DNA of 64,000 nt from Thalassomonas viridans (GTDB lineage Bacteria > Pseudomonadota > Gammaproteobacteria > Enterobacterales > Alteromonadaceae). The position numbers were made by a program, and so were the translations under genes. Below are positions 39,623-48,737 of this stretch, in pieces (position 1 is the stretch's first letter; the number at the start of each line of letters is the position of its first letter). The DNA lies in assembly GCF_000948985.2 (NCBI RefSeq), contig NZ_CP059733.1:2976001-3040000 (forward strand). Reading direction: 5' to 3'. A model generated the notes under the pieces. The model did not search any database. It saw nothing but the letters and a program-made list of their open reading frames with translations, and was not told the origin of the DNA.

Positions 39623-39655
39623 CGGTAATGTCAGGGGCTTGTCCTGACATTACCG
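39623..39655. terminator. Bidirectional terminator-like hairpin
   Basis: A perfect 13-bp stem (39623-39635 with 39643-39655) and a 7-base loop lie between the convergent chemoreceptor and DUF2235 genes. There is no long T-run. Confidence 0.55.
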
Positions 39656-39686
39656 GTATTAAGCCTATTACGAGCGAGTGACAAAA

Positions 39687-40943
39687 TTATGCGGCAAAAG
39701 TCAGGCCGTAAATATTGTCTTTTTTCCAGGCGCAGGAGGCCTGGGTTTTGGCAAATTTTGCCGAGCTTATGGTGATGTTATCTAATTTATCCAGTTCATT
39801 GTCACACTGTACCCTGGCGCCGCCTAATGGGGAATAATCCAGTATTTTACAGGGAGTTGGCTGTTGATCTATTTGGATTTCCCCGGTGAGTTGGTTGGTG
39901 ACTATACGGGAGAAATGCCGCCGTTCGTCGCTGCGGGAAAAAGACCAGCTTTCGTGTAAATTCACCGGCTGGTAGTCTTCCACTTTCTTTATCCGTTCAA
40001 GCACGCTTTCATGGACAGAGACATTGATCGCAGGATAATCCAGCTCTCCCTCCAGTGAGCGGACTTCCGGTTTGCCGCCGAGGCGATCCATTAACCGGTA
40101 AGGCAGGCTATAAGAGTCATGCAGGCGGCCGCAGACATTGGCATCAACTTTTGATTTGTCTTTAAGGTAGTTTTGATCAAAGTCCAGGCCAGATAAGGCC
40201 ACTTTTTGGATCATCCACAACAGGCTCAGATCCGATAAACCTGACTCTTCAAAGCCGCCGCCGATGTCATTATGGGAGCCGGCAAACCATACCTGCTCGA
40301 CCGTTTGTCCCGCGTGGCCGTTTCCGGTCCATAAAGCAGGTTTAAAGCCGGGCCTTCTTTCATCAATTGCCAGCGCCTGATAGGCGTTTTTAATTTCCGG
40401 GGTGACCCGGGTGTCATAAAAACCGACCCAGGGTTTGGTTAATTGTCCCAGTAAAGGCAGGGGCGTGCCCTGGGCTCCCACCGAATCCCATACCGCCATA
40501 ACCTCAATCTCAGGTCTCGGATAGTGAGAATAACGCTGGTATTCACGTTTATGGGGCTCTGTGCGGTAATATTTATAGGCCTGGGGCAGGGCGTGCAGTT
40601 CATCTTTGGGTAAGAGCCCTATGGTGTGTAACATACCGGCCAGGGCCCGTACCGTATAGGCTCCGCGGCTGAAACCGAAGCAGTAAATATCATCACCTTC
40701 CTGGTAGTTGTGGGCGATAAAGCGATAGGCGTTGATAACATTTTGCGCTATGCCTCTGCCAAATATGCCTGTCATGCGGCCATAGGTGCTTTGGCTGCCT
40801 TGATCATAAAAAACCACCTGGTGTTTGCCATCCTTGCCATAGGGGGTGAGGGAGCGGGCGATTTTGACGACATTGGTGGGTTTATCCGGGGTATTCCAGG
40901 CAGCGTCACAGCAGATCACGATTCGCTTGTTTTGTATTTTCAT
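39687..40943 (-). CDS. DUF2235 alpha/beta hydrolase (Tle1-like phospholipase family)
   Basis: 418 residues from the ATG at 40943 with GGAG seven bases upstream (an adjacent ATG at 40946 is equivalent). N-terminal RIVICCDAAWNTPDKPTNV and the nucleophile elbow YCFGFSRGAYTVRALAGML (GXSXG) define the DUF2235 family, which includes type VI phospholipase effectors of the Tle1 group. No signal peptide. It lies about 4.3 kb from the DUF6484 gene, outside the visible operon, so effector status is only suggested. A C-terminal beta-rich region (about 320-418) follows. Confidence 0.85.
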   Translation of the reverse strand: MKIQNKRIVICCDAAWNTPDKPTNVVKIARSLTPYGKDGKHQVVFYDQGSQSTYGRMTGIFGRGIAQNVINAYRFIAHNYQEGDDIYCFGFSRGAYTVRALAGMLHTIGLLPKDELHALPQAYKYYRTEPHKREYQRYSHYPRPEIEVMAVWDSVGAQGTPLPLLGQLTKPWVGFYDTRVTPEIKNAYQALAIDERRPGFKPALWTGNGHAGQTVEQVWFAGSHNDIGGGFEESGLSDLSLLWMIQKVALSGLDFDQNYLKDKSKVDANVCGRLHDSYSLPYRLMDRLGGKPEVRSLEGELDYPAINVSVHESVLERIKKVEDYQPVNLHESWSFSRSDERRHFSRIVTNQLTGEIQIDQQPTPCKILDYSPLGGARVQCDNELDKLDNITISSAKFAKTQASCAWKKDNIYGLTFAA

Positions 40944-41182
40944 CATACATCTCCAAAAGGCAAATGTTTGCAAGGGGAGAGGGCACTAACATCTGGAGCT
41001 GAAGCCTTGCAGGTGTCATGAAATTATAGTTGAAATACGCGTAAATGCTGGCGGGAAATCCGGGCGAAACCTTTCCCCTGCGCGGCCGGACAACCGCTTT
41101 GGCCGGGGGAAGGTTTACTGCTTTTTGGCAAAGCAGGGGGCTATCAGTTAAGGATTTGATATTCCGTTTTTTTATATGACGT

Positions 41183-41722
41183 CTATCTGGCTTTAACCTG
41201 ATAATAAACGGCTTCCATGTCCCCTAAGGGATCTTTGTGCAGCTCCTTTTTTTGGAAGCTCATGCCGAGTTTTTTCATGATATTAATGGAGCCGGCATTC
41301 TTTTCCATGGCGACGGCGCTAAAGTATTTGACGTCTGTTTGTTCGGATAGCGCCTGGATTATGCTGCGGGCGGCTTCTGTTGCATAACCCCGGCCCCAGG
41401 CTTTTTGTTTGAAACGCCAGCCCAGCTCCAGGTTGTCGTGCTGCGGATGATCGGTAAAAAACTCCATCGGGCGTACCAACACCCAGCCGATAAATTCACC
41501 GGTTGCTGTGATCTCTACCTTCCACAGGCCCCACCCCTGCTGTTCGTTGGTGTAACTTTGCATGCGGGGAACATAAATTTCCTTGATTTCTTCCATGCTG
41601 GTGATTTTACCGCCATTGATATAGCGCATGACCTCGACGTCCTGATCGAGTTCAAATAATAATTGGGCATCGTCGCTGGTCATTAATGCGAAACTGAGAC
41701 GTTGTGAGTTATTTACTTTCAT
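41183..41722 (-). CDS. GNAT family N-acetyltransferase (RimJ/RimL-like)
   Basis: 179 residues, single GNAT domain: WKVEITATGEFIGWVLVRP, then the acetyl-CoA loop LGWRFKQKAWGRGYATEAA (Q/R-X2-G-X-G/A pattern) and SINIMKKLGMSFQKKE. This pattern is typical of the RimJ/RimL/SpeG-like acetyltransferase_3 group. The substrate cannot be inferred. Confidence 0.88.
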   Translation of the reverse strand: MKVNNSQRLSFALMTSDDAQLLFELDQDVEVMRYINGGKITSMEEIKEIYVPRMQSYTNEQQGWGLWKVEITATGEFIGWVLVRPMEFFTDHPQHDNLELGWRFKQKAWGRGYATEAARSIIQALSEQTDVKYFSAVAMEKNAGSINIMKKLGMSFQKKELHKDPLGDMEAVYYQVKAR

Positions 41723-42100
41723 CTTGGGTTTATCACTTCATTTTTATTTGTTACGGCAAGGGCGGATAAAGGTGCGGCAGTTAGTGTATAACGAGATTTG
41801 GCGCCAGCGAAAGGCTCTTTTCTTTATTTTTCGTTACAGGATAATACCGTGGGTTAATGGGATGACGGCGAGGTGCTTTCTTTCCCTTATCATTTTTGTT
41901 CGAAGCGCAGGTTTATAGAGCCCTTAACAAGAAACCAGCCAACCGCGCTAAGATCAAGAAAAATATGTCTTATTTTATTTGTATTTATAATGTTTCTCCT
42001 GGTATCAGATCAATAAATCTGCTTTTTAGCCCCTTTTCGTCTCGCCGCTATCTGTGATATAATTGTCAGCTATCTGTTGTTATCTAATTGAAAAGAAGCT
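41723..42100. other. Intergenic region with extended -10 promoter near 42058
   Basis: 378 bases without a supported gene. An extended -10 element TGaTATAAT (42055-42063) lies 38 bases before the next small gene; no good -35 is seen, which fits the extended -10 type. Confidence 0.45.
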
Positions 42101-42295
42101 ATGCGAATTAAATTAACTTGCGATATTTTTGGTGGTGCGGAAGACGGCTGCGTAAAAGGTAAAGAGTTTGATGCCGTTCTGGTTGGTCCAAGATCAACGA
42201 CGGTTGAGATTATCGGGGACTCAGGTCGTCCACACAGGGCTTTTCATTATGAATATGAAGTGGTCACTGAAGAGCAGGGTGCTCAAGCCAGTTAA
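42101..42295 (+). CDS. Small hypothetical protein, 64 residues
   Basis: MRIKLTCDIFGGAEDGCVKG begins a compact acidic protein; AAAAGAAGC precedes the ATG and an extended -10 promoter lies upstream. Two cysteines, no signal peptide, no family recognised. The gene is monocistronic. Confidence 0.6.
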   Translation: MRIKLTCDIFGGAEDGCVKGKEFDAVLVGPRSTTVEIIGDSGRPHRAFHYEYEVVTEEQGAQAS

Positions 42296-42635
42296 TCCAT
42301 GTTTATGCACCGGGTCCGGTTGTTTGCCAGGCCCGGCGTATCTTCCCCTTATCAGCTTTCCTGCTGATTGTTATTTCAGTTTTCCGGTTGTCATTAGCCG
42401 TATTTCACTTCCCTGAAGCTTGTTAAACACATTATATTTGTCGAAAAGTTTGCTTAGGCGGGCGTTTGAGTGTTTGGCGTCATAAAGGCTCACTTAAACC
42501 TTGTTTGCTTTAAGGTCAGGGAGCGCACCTGTTTATCCCGGTATCTTCAGGAGATACCGGGATGTCGTTACCGCCGGCAACAACCTGGGCAAAAGGCCTT
42601 GATGGCTTTAGTGCTGTTGCGGGCGGTGGGCAAGA
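42296..42635. other. Intergenic region with long hairpin
   Basis: No gene is supported. It contains an 11-bp perfect stem ATCCCGGTATC/GATACCGGGAT (42535-42545 with 42553-42563, 7-base loop) 73 bases past the cobA stop. This may end the leftward heme d1 operon, though no T-run follows. Confidence 0.5.
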
Positions 42636-43481
42636 TCAGGCATATTTTACCTGTTTGTCGGTACCAAGATGTGCGGCATACTCTTGTGCCGACAAAAAGC
42701 CGGGAATGCTGACCGCTTCACTGGTTAGCTCGTTGACGACATCGCCGATAATGATCAGGGTCGGCGGGGTGATTTTGTGTTTTTGTGCAAGCTGCGGCAG
42801 GGTTTTTAATATCCCGCGGTAGACTTCCTGATCTTCCCGGGTGCCTTTGCGGATCAGGGCTACCGGGGTATCGGATCTTCTGCCGTGCTTGATCAGCTGC
42901 TCGGTGATCACGGGCAAGGTATTGATGCCCATATAAAACACTATGGTCTGGCTGTCGCAGGCCAGGCTTTGCCAGGGCAGGTTCAGCTGACCGTTATTTT
43001 GCATATGGCCGGTGATAAAGGTGCAGCCCTGGGCCACGCCGCGGTGGGTGAGGGGAATGCCGGCATAAGTGGTGCAGCCGGATGCCGCGGTGATCCCGGG
43101 ACAGGTGTGGCAGCTGATACCGTTTTCCAGCAAAAACTGCGCCTCTTCGCCGCCGCGGCCGAAGATAAAGGGATCGCCGCCCTTAAGCCGCAATACCCGT
43201 TTGCCCTGCCTGGCAAGGTCGAGCAGCAGCTCGTTGATTTTATCCTGGGGCACGCAGTGTTTGGCCTGCTCCTTACCGACATAGAACTTTTCGATATGTT
43301 CGGGTAAGAGCGCCATGATTTCATCGCTGACCAGGCGATCGTATACGGTAACTTCCGCCTGCTCAATAAATCTCAGGGCTCTCAGGGTGAGTAATTCGGG
43401 ATCGCCGGGACCCGAGCCTACCAGGGCAACTTCCCCGCCGTTAAAAGGGGTTTGGCTGATTTTGTTACTGACTAAATTCAT
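42636..43481 (-). CDS. cobA: Uroporphyrinogen-III C-methyltransferase (CobA/NirE)
   Basis: 281 residues from the ATG at 43481 (a GTG at 43490 is possible). VALVGSGPGDPELLTLRALR and YDRLVSDEIMALLP begin the SUMT fold, with the SAM loop LRLKGGDPFIFGRGGEE and the AYAGIPLTHRGVA-type segment. It makes precorrin-2 from uroporphyrinogen III. As the last gene of the nir biosynthetic operon it fills the role of NirE, feeding the siroheme branch used for heme d1. Confidence 0.93.
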   Translation of the reverse strand: MNLVSNKISQTPFNGGEVALVGSGPGDPELLTLRALRFIEQAEVTVYDRLVSDEIMALLPEHIEKFYVGKEQAKHCVPQDKINELLLDLARQGKRVLRLKGGDPFIFGRGGEEAQFLLENGISCHTCPGITAASGCTTYAGIPLTHRGVAQGCTFITGHMQNNGQLNLPWQSLACDSQTIVFYMGINTLPVITEQLIKHGRRSDTPVALIRKGTREDQEVYRGILKTLPQLAQKHKITPPTLIIIGDVVNELTSEAVSIPGFLSAQEYAAHLGTDKQVKYA

Positions 43482-43499
43482 CTTGCTCACACTCGCTTT

Positions 43500-44696
43500 T
43501 TATAGTTGTACTACAGGGATTTGCTCATCGCCCAGGGTTTTGCCCGCCAGGCCTATTTCCAGGTCTTCCAGGTAACAGCCGGGATCTTCCGCCCAGGGAT
43601 CCCGGGTCTGGGCAAAGGCCCGGGTGCGGGTATTGCCGCCGCAGATATTCAGGTAGCGGCAGCGGGCGCAGCGGCCTTTTACCGGCCTCGGGCTCTGGCG
43701 AAAGCCCAGCATTAACGGGTCTTGGGTGTTTTTCCAGATATCGGAGAACTTCCCGGTTTTAACATTACCCAGCGCATGATCCCACCAATAGGTGTCCGGG
43801 TGGATAGTGCCGGTATTGTCGATATTGGCGACATTGACGCCGGAGGCATTGCCGCCCCACTGGATCAGTTTTTGCCTTAAGTTTTCCACCCGCTGCGGAT
43901 GGCTGTCGCCGAATTTTTTCTGCGCCCATTGCAGCAGGAAGGGGCCGTCGGCATCGTTATTGCCGGTAACGAAGTCGCTGTCTATGCCTTGCTCGATATG
44001 CGACCAGGCCCGTTCAAACAGGACTTCCATGGCGTCTTTGGTCATTTTGAACATGGCATCGTTTTCCGCGCTGCGTTTACCGCGTCCGGAATAATTCAGG
44101 TGGGACAGGTAAAATTTATCCACGCCTTTCTCTTCCATGATATCGAGCAGCGCCGGCAGATCGCCGTAGTTGTCTTTGGTCAGGCATAAACGCATGCCTA
44201 CCTTGATGCCGGCCTGTTTGCACAGTTCGATTGCTTTCATCGAACTCTTATAGCTGCCGATTTGCCGGCGGAAATGATCGTGGAAGCTTTCCAGGCCGTC
44301 GATGCTGATGCCGACATATTGATAGTCCGCCGCTTTGATGGCGTCTATATTGCTCTCATTGATTAAAGTGCCGTTGGTGGACAGGGCCAGGTAAAAGCCC
44401 TTGCTTTTGGCATAGGCGCTGATTTCAAAAATATCCGGGCGCATCAGCGGTTCGCCGCCGGAGAGGATAAGTACAGGCACCTGGGCCACTTTTAAGTCTT
44501 CTATGGTGGCCTTGATTTGTTCGGTGGAAAGTTCATCTTTAAAATCTATGTCTAAAGAGGTGGAATAACAGTGGCGGCAGCTTAAATTGCAGCGGCGGAT
44601 CAGGTTCCAGATCACCACGGGGCCCGGCATGTTGCGTTTCGGGCCTACCGGCATATCATGGGTTAAGGTTTTCAGTAGCTGGGAAATTCTGAACAT
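43500..44696 (-). CDS. nirJ: NirJ, heme d1 biosynthesis radical SAM protein
   Basis: 398 residues. The radical SAM cluster C36-X3-C40-X2-C43 is in CNLSCRHCY, followed by LILSGGEPLMRPDIFEI. A C-terminal cysteine-rich region (CARCRYLNICGGNTRTRA) binds a second cluster. NirJ removes the propionate side chains of the didecarboxysiroheme intermediate to form the d1 keto groups. AGGAG precedes the ATG. It sits between nirH and cobA. Confidence 0.95.
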   Translation of the reverse strand: MFRISQLLKTLTHDMPVGPKRNMPGPVVIWNLIRRCNLSCRHCYSTSLDIDFKDELSTEQIKATIEDLKVAQVPVLILSGGEPLMRPDIFEISAYAKSKGFYLALSTNGTLINESNIDAIKAADYQYVGISIDGLESFHDHFRRQIGSYKSSMKAIELCKQAGIKVGMRLCLTKDNYGDLPALLDIMEEKGVDKFYLSHLNYSGRGKRSAENDAMFKMTKDAMEVLFERAWSHIEQGIDSDFVTGNNDADGPFLLQWAQKKFGDSHPQRVENLRQKLIQWGGNASGVNVANIDNTGTIHPDTYWWDHALGNVKTGKFSDIWKNTQDPLMLGFRQSPRPVKGRCARCRYLNICGGNTRTRAFAQTRDPWAEDPGCYLEDLEIGLAGKTLGDEQIPVVQL

Positions 44697-44708
44697 AATT
44701 AATCTCCT

Positions 44709-45305
44709 TTATTCTTGCAGGCCGTTTGTGGCGGAGTTAGCCTGCTTTTTCAGCCGTAAACCGGTTTTTTTCAGGATACGGGTGCTGGTGAGCATATCGT
44801 TGCTTTTTAAGCCCTTGTCTGTCCGGGTTTGCAGTACCTCGGCCAGGAGCTGCTTGATTTGCGCCCGGTACTGTTCAATGTCGCTTTCACTGCGGCCATG
44901 CACCATGGCAAACAGGTTATAATTCCAGTGGGGCAGGTGCCTGGGCCTGAGGTAGCAGTGGCTGACAAAGTCGAGTTTGCCCACCGCCTCGCCAAATTCC
45001 CGGGCGACGTCGTCTCTGACATCCCATACCGTCATGCCGTTAAAGCAATAGCCTAATTTATAATGGTTGGGCACGGCCGCGATACGGCGGATCACCCCCC
45101 GGGCCAGCAAATCCCGGGTCATGGCCAATACCTGGTCAACAGGAATATCAAGCTGCTGCGCCAGGGCATGATAAGGCCGGGACACCAGCGGCAAGCCGTT
45201 TTGTGTTAATAAAACATATTGGCGCTCCAGCGGCGAAAGCTCCCGGGATTCTTGTTTCGGCCGCTCTGGCGACTGGGCATCAGATCGGCAAATAGAGTCC
45301 GACAT
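44709..45305 (-). CDS. nirH: NirH, siroheme decarboxylase subunit
   Basis: 198 residues from the ATG at 45305 with GGAGGA six bases upstream; it overlaps the end of nirG. Lrp/AsnC-like wHTH plus ferredoxin-like domain: LISRPYHALA-type LVSRPYHALAQQLDI, VIRRIAAVPNHYKLGYCFNG, CYLRPRHLPHWNYNLFAMVH. The RRxAAxxNHxxLGY block marks the NirH/NirL branch. With NirD, NirL and NirG it decarboxylates siroheme to 12,18-didecarboxysiroheme. Confidence 0.9.
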   Translation of the reverse strand: MSDSICRSDAQSPERPKQESRELSPLERQYVLLTQNGLPLVSRPYHALAQQLDIPVDQVLAMTRDLLARGVIRRIAAVPNHYKLGYCFNGMTVWDVRDDVAREFGEAVGKLDFVSHCYLRPRHLPHWNYNLFAMVHGRSESDIEQYRAQIKQLLAEVLQTRTDKGLKSNDMLTSTRILKKTGLRLKKQANSATNGLQE

Positions 45306-45783
45306 AGAATTCCTCCAGTTTCGGGACATTTAATACTTCAATCCCGGTTTTTGCTTCTATCTGTTCAATCACAGTGGCTATTTCCGTTTCGCTTTCCGTG
45401 GCGATGACAAACCACATGTTCAGCCGGTGATTGCGCTGGTAATTGTGTGCGATTTGCTCAAAGCCGTTGACGACTTCACACACATGGTCAAATTCCGCTG
45501 CCGGAACCGCCATAGCGGCCAGGGTAAAGGCGCCGCCAAGGCAGGCGGCATCGTACATAGGGCCAAAGCGGGACAAGACTCCCTGCGCCAGCAGGGTATT
45601 GAGGCGGGAAAGCACCTCCTGCTCCGTGGTATTAAGGGCCTCGGCAATACTGGCAAAGGGGGCTTCGTTTACCGGCAGGCCGCGCTGCAATAAATTGATC
45701 AGGGCCTTATCTAAAGGATCAAAAGTGACGGCTTGCGTGTCAGGTCCGTTATGCGGCCGGCTTTTTTCTTTAAGCTCTGTCAT
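45280..45783 (-). CDS. nirG: NirG, siroheme decarboxylase subunit
   Basis: 167 residues from the ATG at 45783, overlapping the nirL end; AGAGGA lies upstream. Diagnostic strings are LINLLQRGLPVNEAPFASIA, RFGPMYDAACLGGAFTLAAM and AHNYQRNHRLNMWFVIATES, the NirD/NirG type with the G-P-M-Y-D segment of NirG. It is a partner subunit in siroheme decarboxylation. Confidence 0.88.
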   Translation of the reverse strand: MTELKEKSRPHNGPDTQAVTFDPLDKALINLLQRGLPVNEAPFASIAEALNTTEQEVLSRLNTLLAQGVLSRFGPMYDAACLGGAFTLAAMAVPAAEFDHVCEVVNGFEQIAHNYQRNHRLNMWFVIATESETEIATVIEQIEAKTGIEVLNVPKLEEFYVGLYLPI

Positions 45784-46354
45784 CGGCTGTTTTCCTCTGG
45801 CTATATCTTGCCCCTTGCTGCTTAAAGGCTTTGTAACTAAAAAGCACATCCTTATTGACGTGTTCCAGAGCCAGCTCCCGGGTCAGCAGGTTAATCTGTT
45901 CCAGCACGGCACTCCTGTCTTTGCCGTGGATCATGCAAAACAGGTTGTAGTGCCAGTGAGGCAGGCGGCGCGGGCGCTGGTAACATAAAGAGACTTCCGG
46001 GCGTGCCGCCAGCTGTCCGGCGATGTGCTCCATATCTGTGTCTTTAATGTCCCACACCACCATGGCATTGGCCCGGTAGCCCAGTTGCCTGTGTTTAACC
46101 ACCAGGCCGAGGCGGCGGATCAGGCTCTGCTCTTGCCATTGCTTTATTTGCGTCATAATCTGCGCTTCGCCGGTTGCCAGCCGGGCGGCAATTTCCCGGT
46201 AGGGGTGGGGACTCAGGGGCAGGCCCTGCTCCAGGTAAACCCGCAATTGCCTTTGCTGTTCTTGGGTTAAACTTGCCTCGGGAGCACCCGGGGGCATGGG
46301 TAAAGTGCTCTGAACCGGGCCTGGTTGTGTTTCTGTCAGGTTTGCTTGCATCAT
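45770..46354 (-). CDS. nirL: NirL, siroheme decarboxylase subunit
   Basis: 194 residues beginning MM (either ATG is possible). IRRLGLVVKHRQLGYRANAM and CYQRPRRLPHWHYNLFCMIH identify the NirL/NirH branch. It carries about 30 extra N-terminal residues rich in Pro and Gln. The stop of nirD is one base upstream of its start. Confidence 0.88.
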   Translation of the reverse strand: MMQANLTETQPGPVQSTLPMPPGAPEASLTQEQQRQLRVYLEQGLPLSPHPYREIAARLATGEAQIMTQIKQWQEQSLIRRLGLVVKHRQLGYRANAMVVWDIKDTDMEHIAGQLAARPEVSLCYQRPRRLPHWHYNLFCMIHGKDRSAVLEQINLLTRELALEHVNKDVLFSYKAFKQQGARYSQRKTADDRA

Positions 46355-46355
46355 A

Positions 46356-46838
46356 TTAATTCACCCGGGTTATTTGCGGCGCCGGTTCAAAGTCGATTTG
46401 AAACGACAGGTCGATATGAAACGCCTTTTCCATCGGCAACACCAGCACCTCTAAACCTGTTAATTCTTCAATGCGGGTTAACACCCGGTTTAAGGTAAAG
46501 TCGTCGGCGGCGGTTACCACAAACCAGAGGTTATAGTCATGCTCGCGGGCATAGTTATGGTTCACCTGGTCAAAGTTGTTGATGATGCCGGCGACATAAT
46601 CGAGATCTGCTTCCGGCACCGCCAGGGCAGCCAGGGTGCTGGCGCCGGCTTTTTTATGATCGAATACCGCGCCGAGGCGGGAGAGGATATCCGCCTGCTC
46701 CAGCTCTTTCAGCGCCGCCAGGACTTCGGCCTCGGTGCTGCCGAGCTCTTCGGCCAGCCGGGCATAAGGGGAGGACTCCAGGGGAAAGCCTCTCTGGCAA
46801 CGGTTGATCAATTGTTGCTGTAATAAAGACAGATTCAT
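46356..46838 (-). CDS. nirD: NirD, siroheme decarboxylase subunit
   Basis: 160 residues from the ATG at 46838 (a GTG at 46844 is possible). INRCQRGFPLESSPYARLAE, ILSRLGAVFDHKKAGASTLA and NHNYAREHDYNLWFVVTAAD are typical NirD sequence. Its start overlaps the nirF stop. NirD and NirL are separate genes here, as in Pseudomonas aeruginosa, and not fused as in some other denitrifiers. Confidence 0.9.
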   Translation of the reverse strand: MNLSLLQQQLINRCQRGFPLESSPYARLAEELGSTEAEVLAALKELEQADILSRLGAVFDHKKAGASTLAALAVPEADLDYVAGIINNFDQVNHNYAREHDYNLWFVVTAADDFTLNRVLTRIEELTGLEVLVLPMEKAFHIDLSFQIDFEPAPQITRVN

Positions 46839-46840
46839 GA

Positions 46841-48082
46841 TCACAGCCCTATCTGGTGGGCACGGTTGGTAAAGAAAATACCGCTGGGGCTTTTCGCTGC
46901 CATGGTACTGATCAGTTTCTGGGTCCGGGTGTCGTAAACCTGGACCTGGTTATTGTCCCGTACCGACATCCATACATGTTCGCCTCTGGGAGTAAATTCC
47001 ATATGCAGCACCGCAGGCCCGGGTTTGAGGCTGCTGACCTGCTCAAAGGTCTCGGTATTGTAGACTTCTATGGTGTCGTTCCTCGGGAAAGCGAAGTTCA
47101 CCCAGATCTGGCGGTTGTCCGGCTGTGCCATCACGAAAATCGGCTGGCCGTGGACATCGATTTCTGCTACCTGCTGCCAGGTTTTTAAATCCACCACTAA
47201 GACCTTGTGCTGTCCCACGGCCGGGACGAAGGCAAAGTCCCGGGTCATGGCCCAGCCTTCCAGGTGCGGCATTTTATAAACCGGCAGTTTTTTATCGCCT
47301 TTGCCGTAATCCTTTAATACCCGGCGCACGTCTTTTTCTGGGTGCCATAAATCCAGCATCGCCATGCCGTCTTCCCCGAACAGGCCGGCAATGTAATAGC
47401 GGCCGTCGGGACTCATCAGGGCGTCGTAGGGGAATAAGCCGATATCCTGATATTTGGTCAGTTTCAGCTCGGGGCCGGACATATCCGCTATCCAGATTTC
47501 ATGGCTGTCAAATAAGCTGAAAACAAACTTATGGCCGGGGGCATCCACCAAACCGACCACCTTAGATCGTACCGGCGTGCCGTCTTTATTTTTCGGCTTA
47601 GTGGTTAAGACCGTGGCGGGGATTTCCGCCACCAGCTCCAGGGTTTCGCTGTTGAAGATTTTTACCCCGCCCGGGGTATAGTTGGAAACCGCCACCAGTT
47701 TGCCGTCCTGGCTGATGGCGCCGCCTATGCTGTTGCCCGATTGCAGGATACGTTTGTCTATGCTGTCGGTGAGCAGATCTACCTTGGTCAGGCCGCCGTC
47801 GCGGCCAAAAACATAGGCGTAACGTTCGTCACGGGAAAAAACTATCGAGGCGTGGGATAAGTCCCCCAGGCCGTCGATTTCGCTGAGGGCGGTATTATTG
47901 CTGTGATTGACGATTTTCACCTGGCCGGTGGCGCGCTCGATCAAGACCCCGAGGTCTCCGGTGGCGCGCAGGTTTTGCGCAGGCACCATAGTATGCTGGC
48001 TGCAGCCCTGTATGGCTAAGGCCGAAGTGAATACCAGGGCACAGGCTACTTTCTTTTTTACTGCGTTGATGTTAATGCTCAT
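46841..48082 (-). CDS. nirF: NirF, heme d1 biosynthesis lipoprotein
   Basis: 413 residues. A lipoprotein signal ends LAIQGC with the lipidated Cys27, placing the protein on the periplasmic side of a membrane. The remainder is an eight-bladed beta-propeller like the NirS d1 domain (GDLGVLIERATGQVKIVNHS, HMEFTPRGEHVWMSVRDNN). NirF takes part in the last periplasmic steps and binds d1 intermediates. It begins one base after the nirC stop. Confidence 0.94.
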   Translation of the reverse strand: MSININAVKKKVACALVFTSALAIQGCSQHTMVPAQNLRATGDLGVLIERATGQVKIVNHSNNTALSEIDGLGDLSHASIVFSRDERYAYVFGRDGGLTKVDLLTDSIDKRILQSGNSIGGAISQDGKLVAVSNYTPGGVKIFNSETLELVAEIPATVLTTKPKNKDGTPVRSKVVGLVDAPGHKFVFSLFDSHEIWIADMSGPELKLTKYQDIGLFPYDALMSPDGRYYIAGLFGEDGMAMLDLWHPEKDVRRVLKDYGKGDKKLPVYKMPHLEGWAMTRDFAFVPAVGQHKVLVVDLKTWQQVAEIDVHGQPIFVMAQPDNRQIWVNFAFPRNDTIEVYNTETFEQVSSLKPGPAVLHMEFTPRGEHVWMSVRDNNQVQVYDTRTQKLISTMAAKSPSGIFFTNRAHQIGL

Positions 48083-48463
48083 TTATTTTTCTGCCTTGTT
48101 AGTGATGTCGGCGTGAATTCCGTGCTTGAGTTGCTGGCTTAACCACAAGGTTTCCTGTTCGGTTAAAATCTCCTGCCAGGGAGGCATGGCGGTGCCGGGG
48201 CGTCCGAAAAGTATGGTGTTGTTGATCAGGGCCAGGGGTTTTTGCTCCAGCTCCTGCGGCAACAACGCCGGCCCCAGGCCGCCTTTAAGGGTCATGCCGT
48301 GACAGGAACCGCAGTCCTGTTTGAGTAAATGCAGCAGCTCCTGCTGGCGTTCCGGCGTAGGTTCCTGTGCCTGGACCGAAGCACAGAAGAGGTTGAACAG
48401 GGAGGCAAACATCAGGCTTACCAGTGAACTGATGGGGAACAAAGGAGTTAATTGACTATTCAC
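48083..48463 (-). CDS. nirC: NirC-like c-type cytochrome
   Basis: 126 residues from a GTG start with GGGAT upstream. A signal peptide (to about residue 33, SVQAQ) is followed by one heme motif CGSCHG (about 51-56) and a Met ligand candidate in GRPGTAMPPW. This small cytochrome is the usual first gene of the nir accessory operon and can donate electrons to NirS or NirN. An FNR/DNR-like box lies about 110 bases upstream. Confidence 0.88.
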   Translation of the reverse strand: MNSQLTPLFPISSLVSLMFASLFNLFCASVQAQEPTPERQQELLHLLKQDCGSCHGMTLKGGLGPALLPQELEQKPLALINNTILFGRPGTAMPPWQEILTEQETLWLSQQLKHGIHADITNKAEK

Positions 48464-48570
48464 GTTTATCCCTACTTTTCGTGGTGTTAAATTCTAGACC
48501 TAAGGTATCAGGGATAAATATTGCGTTTATTGTCGGGGATCATGCTTTTGAACCGGCACGGCTAAATTGC

Positions 48571-48584
48571 TTGATTTAAATCAG
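48571..48584 (-). promoter_or_regulatory. FNR/DNR-like box upstream of nirC operon
   Basis: TTGATttaaATCAG matches the TTGAT-N4-ATCAA palindrome at nine of ten positions. It lies about 110 bases before the nirC start, on the operon's upstream side, implying anaerobic or NO-responsive activation. Confidence 0.75.
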
Positions 48585-48737
48585 GCTTTGGCTGTTTTTT
48601 TGTTTTTGCTGATGTTTTTCGTCGTTGAATCGGCAGGAAAGAAAGGCTTTCGGCGAGTAATTACAGGATACAGGACGGAAAATTTTTTTCAACAAAGCCG
48701 CCTGCTTTGGTGCGGGCGGCAAGGCACTAACCGGTAA

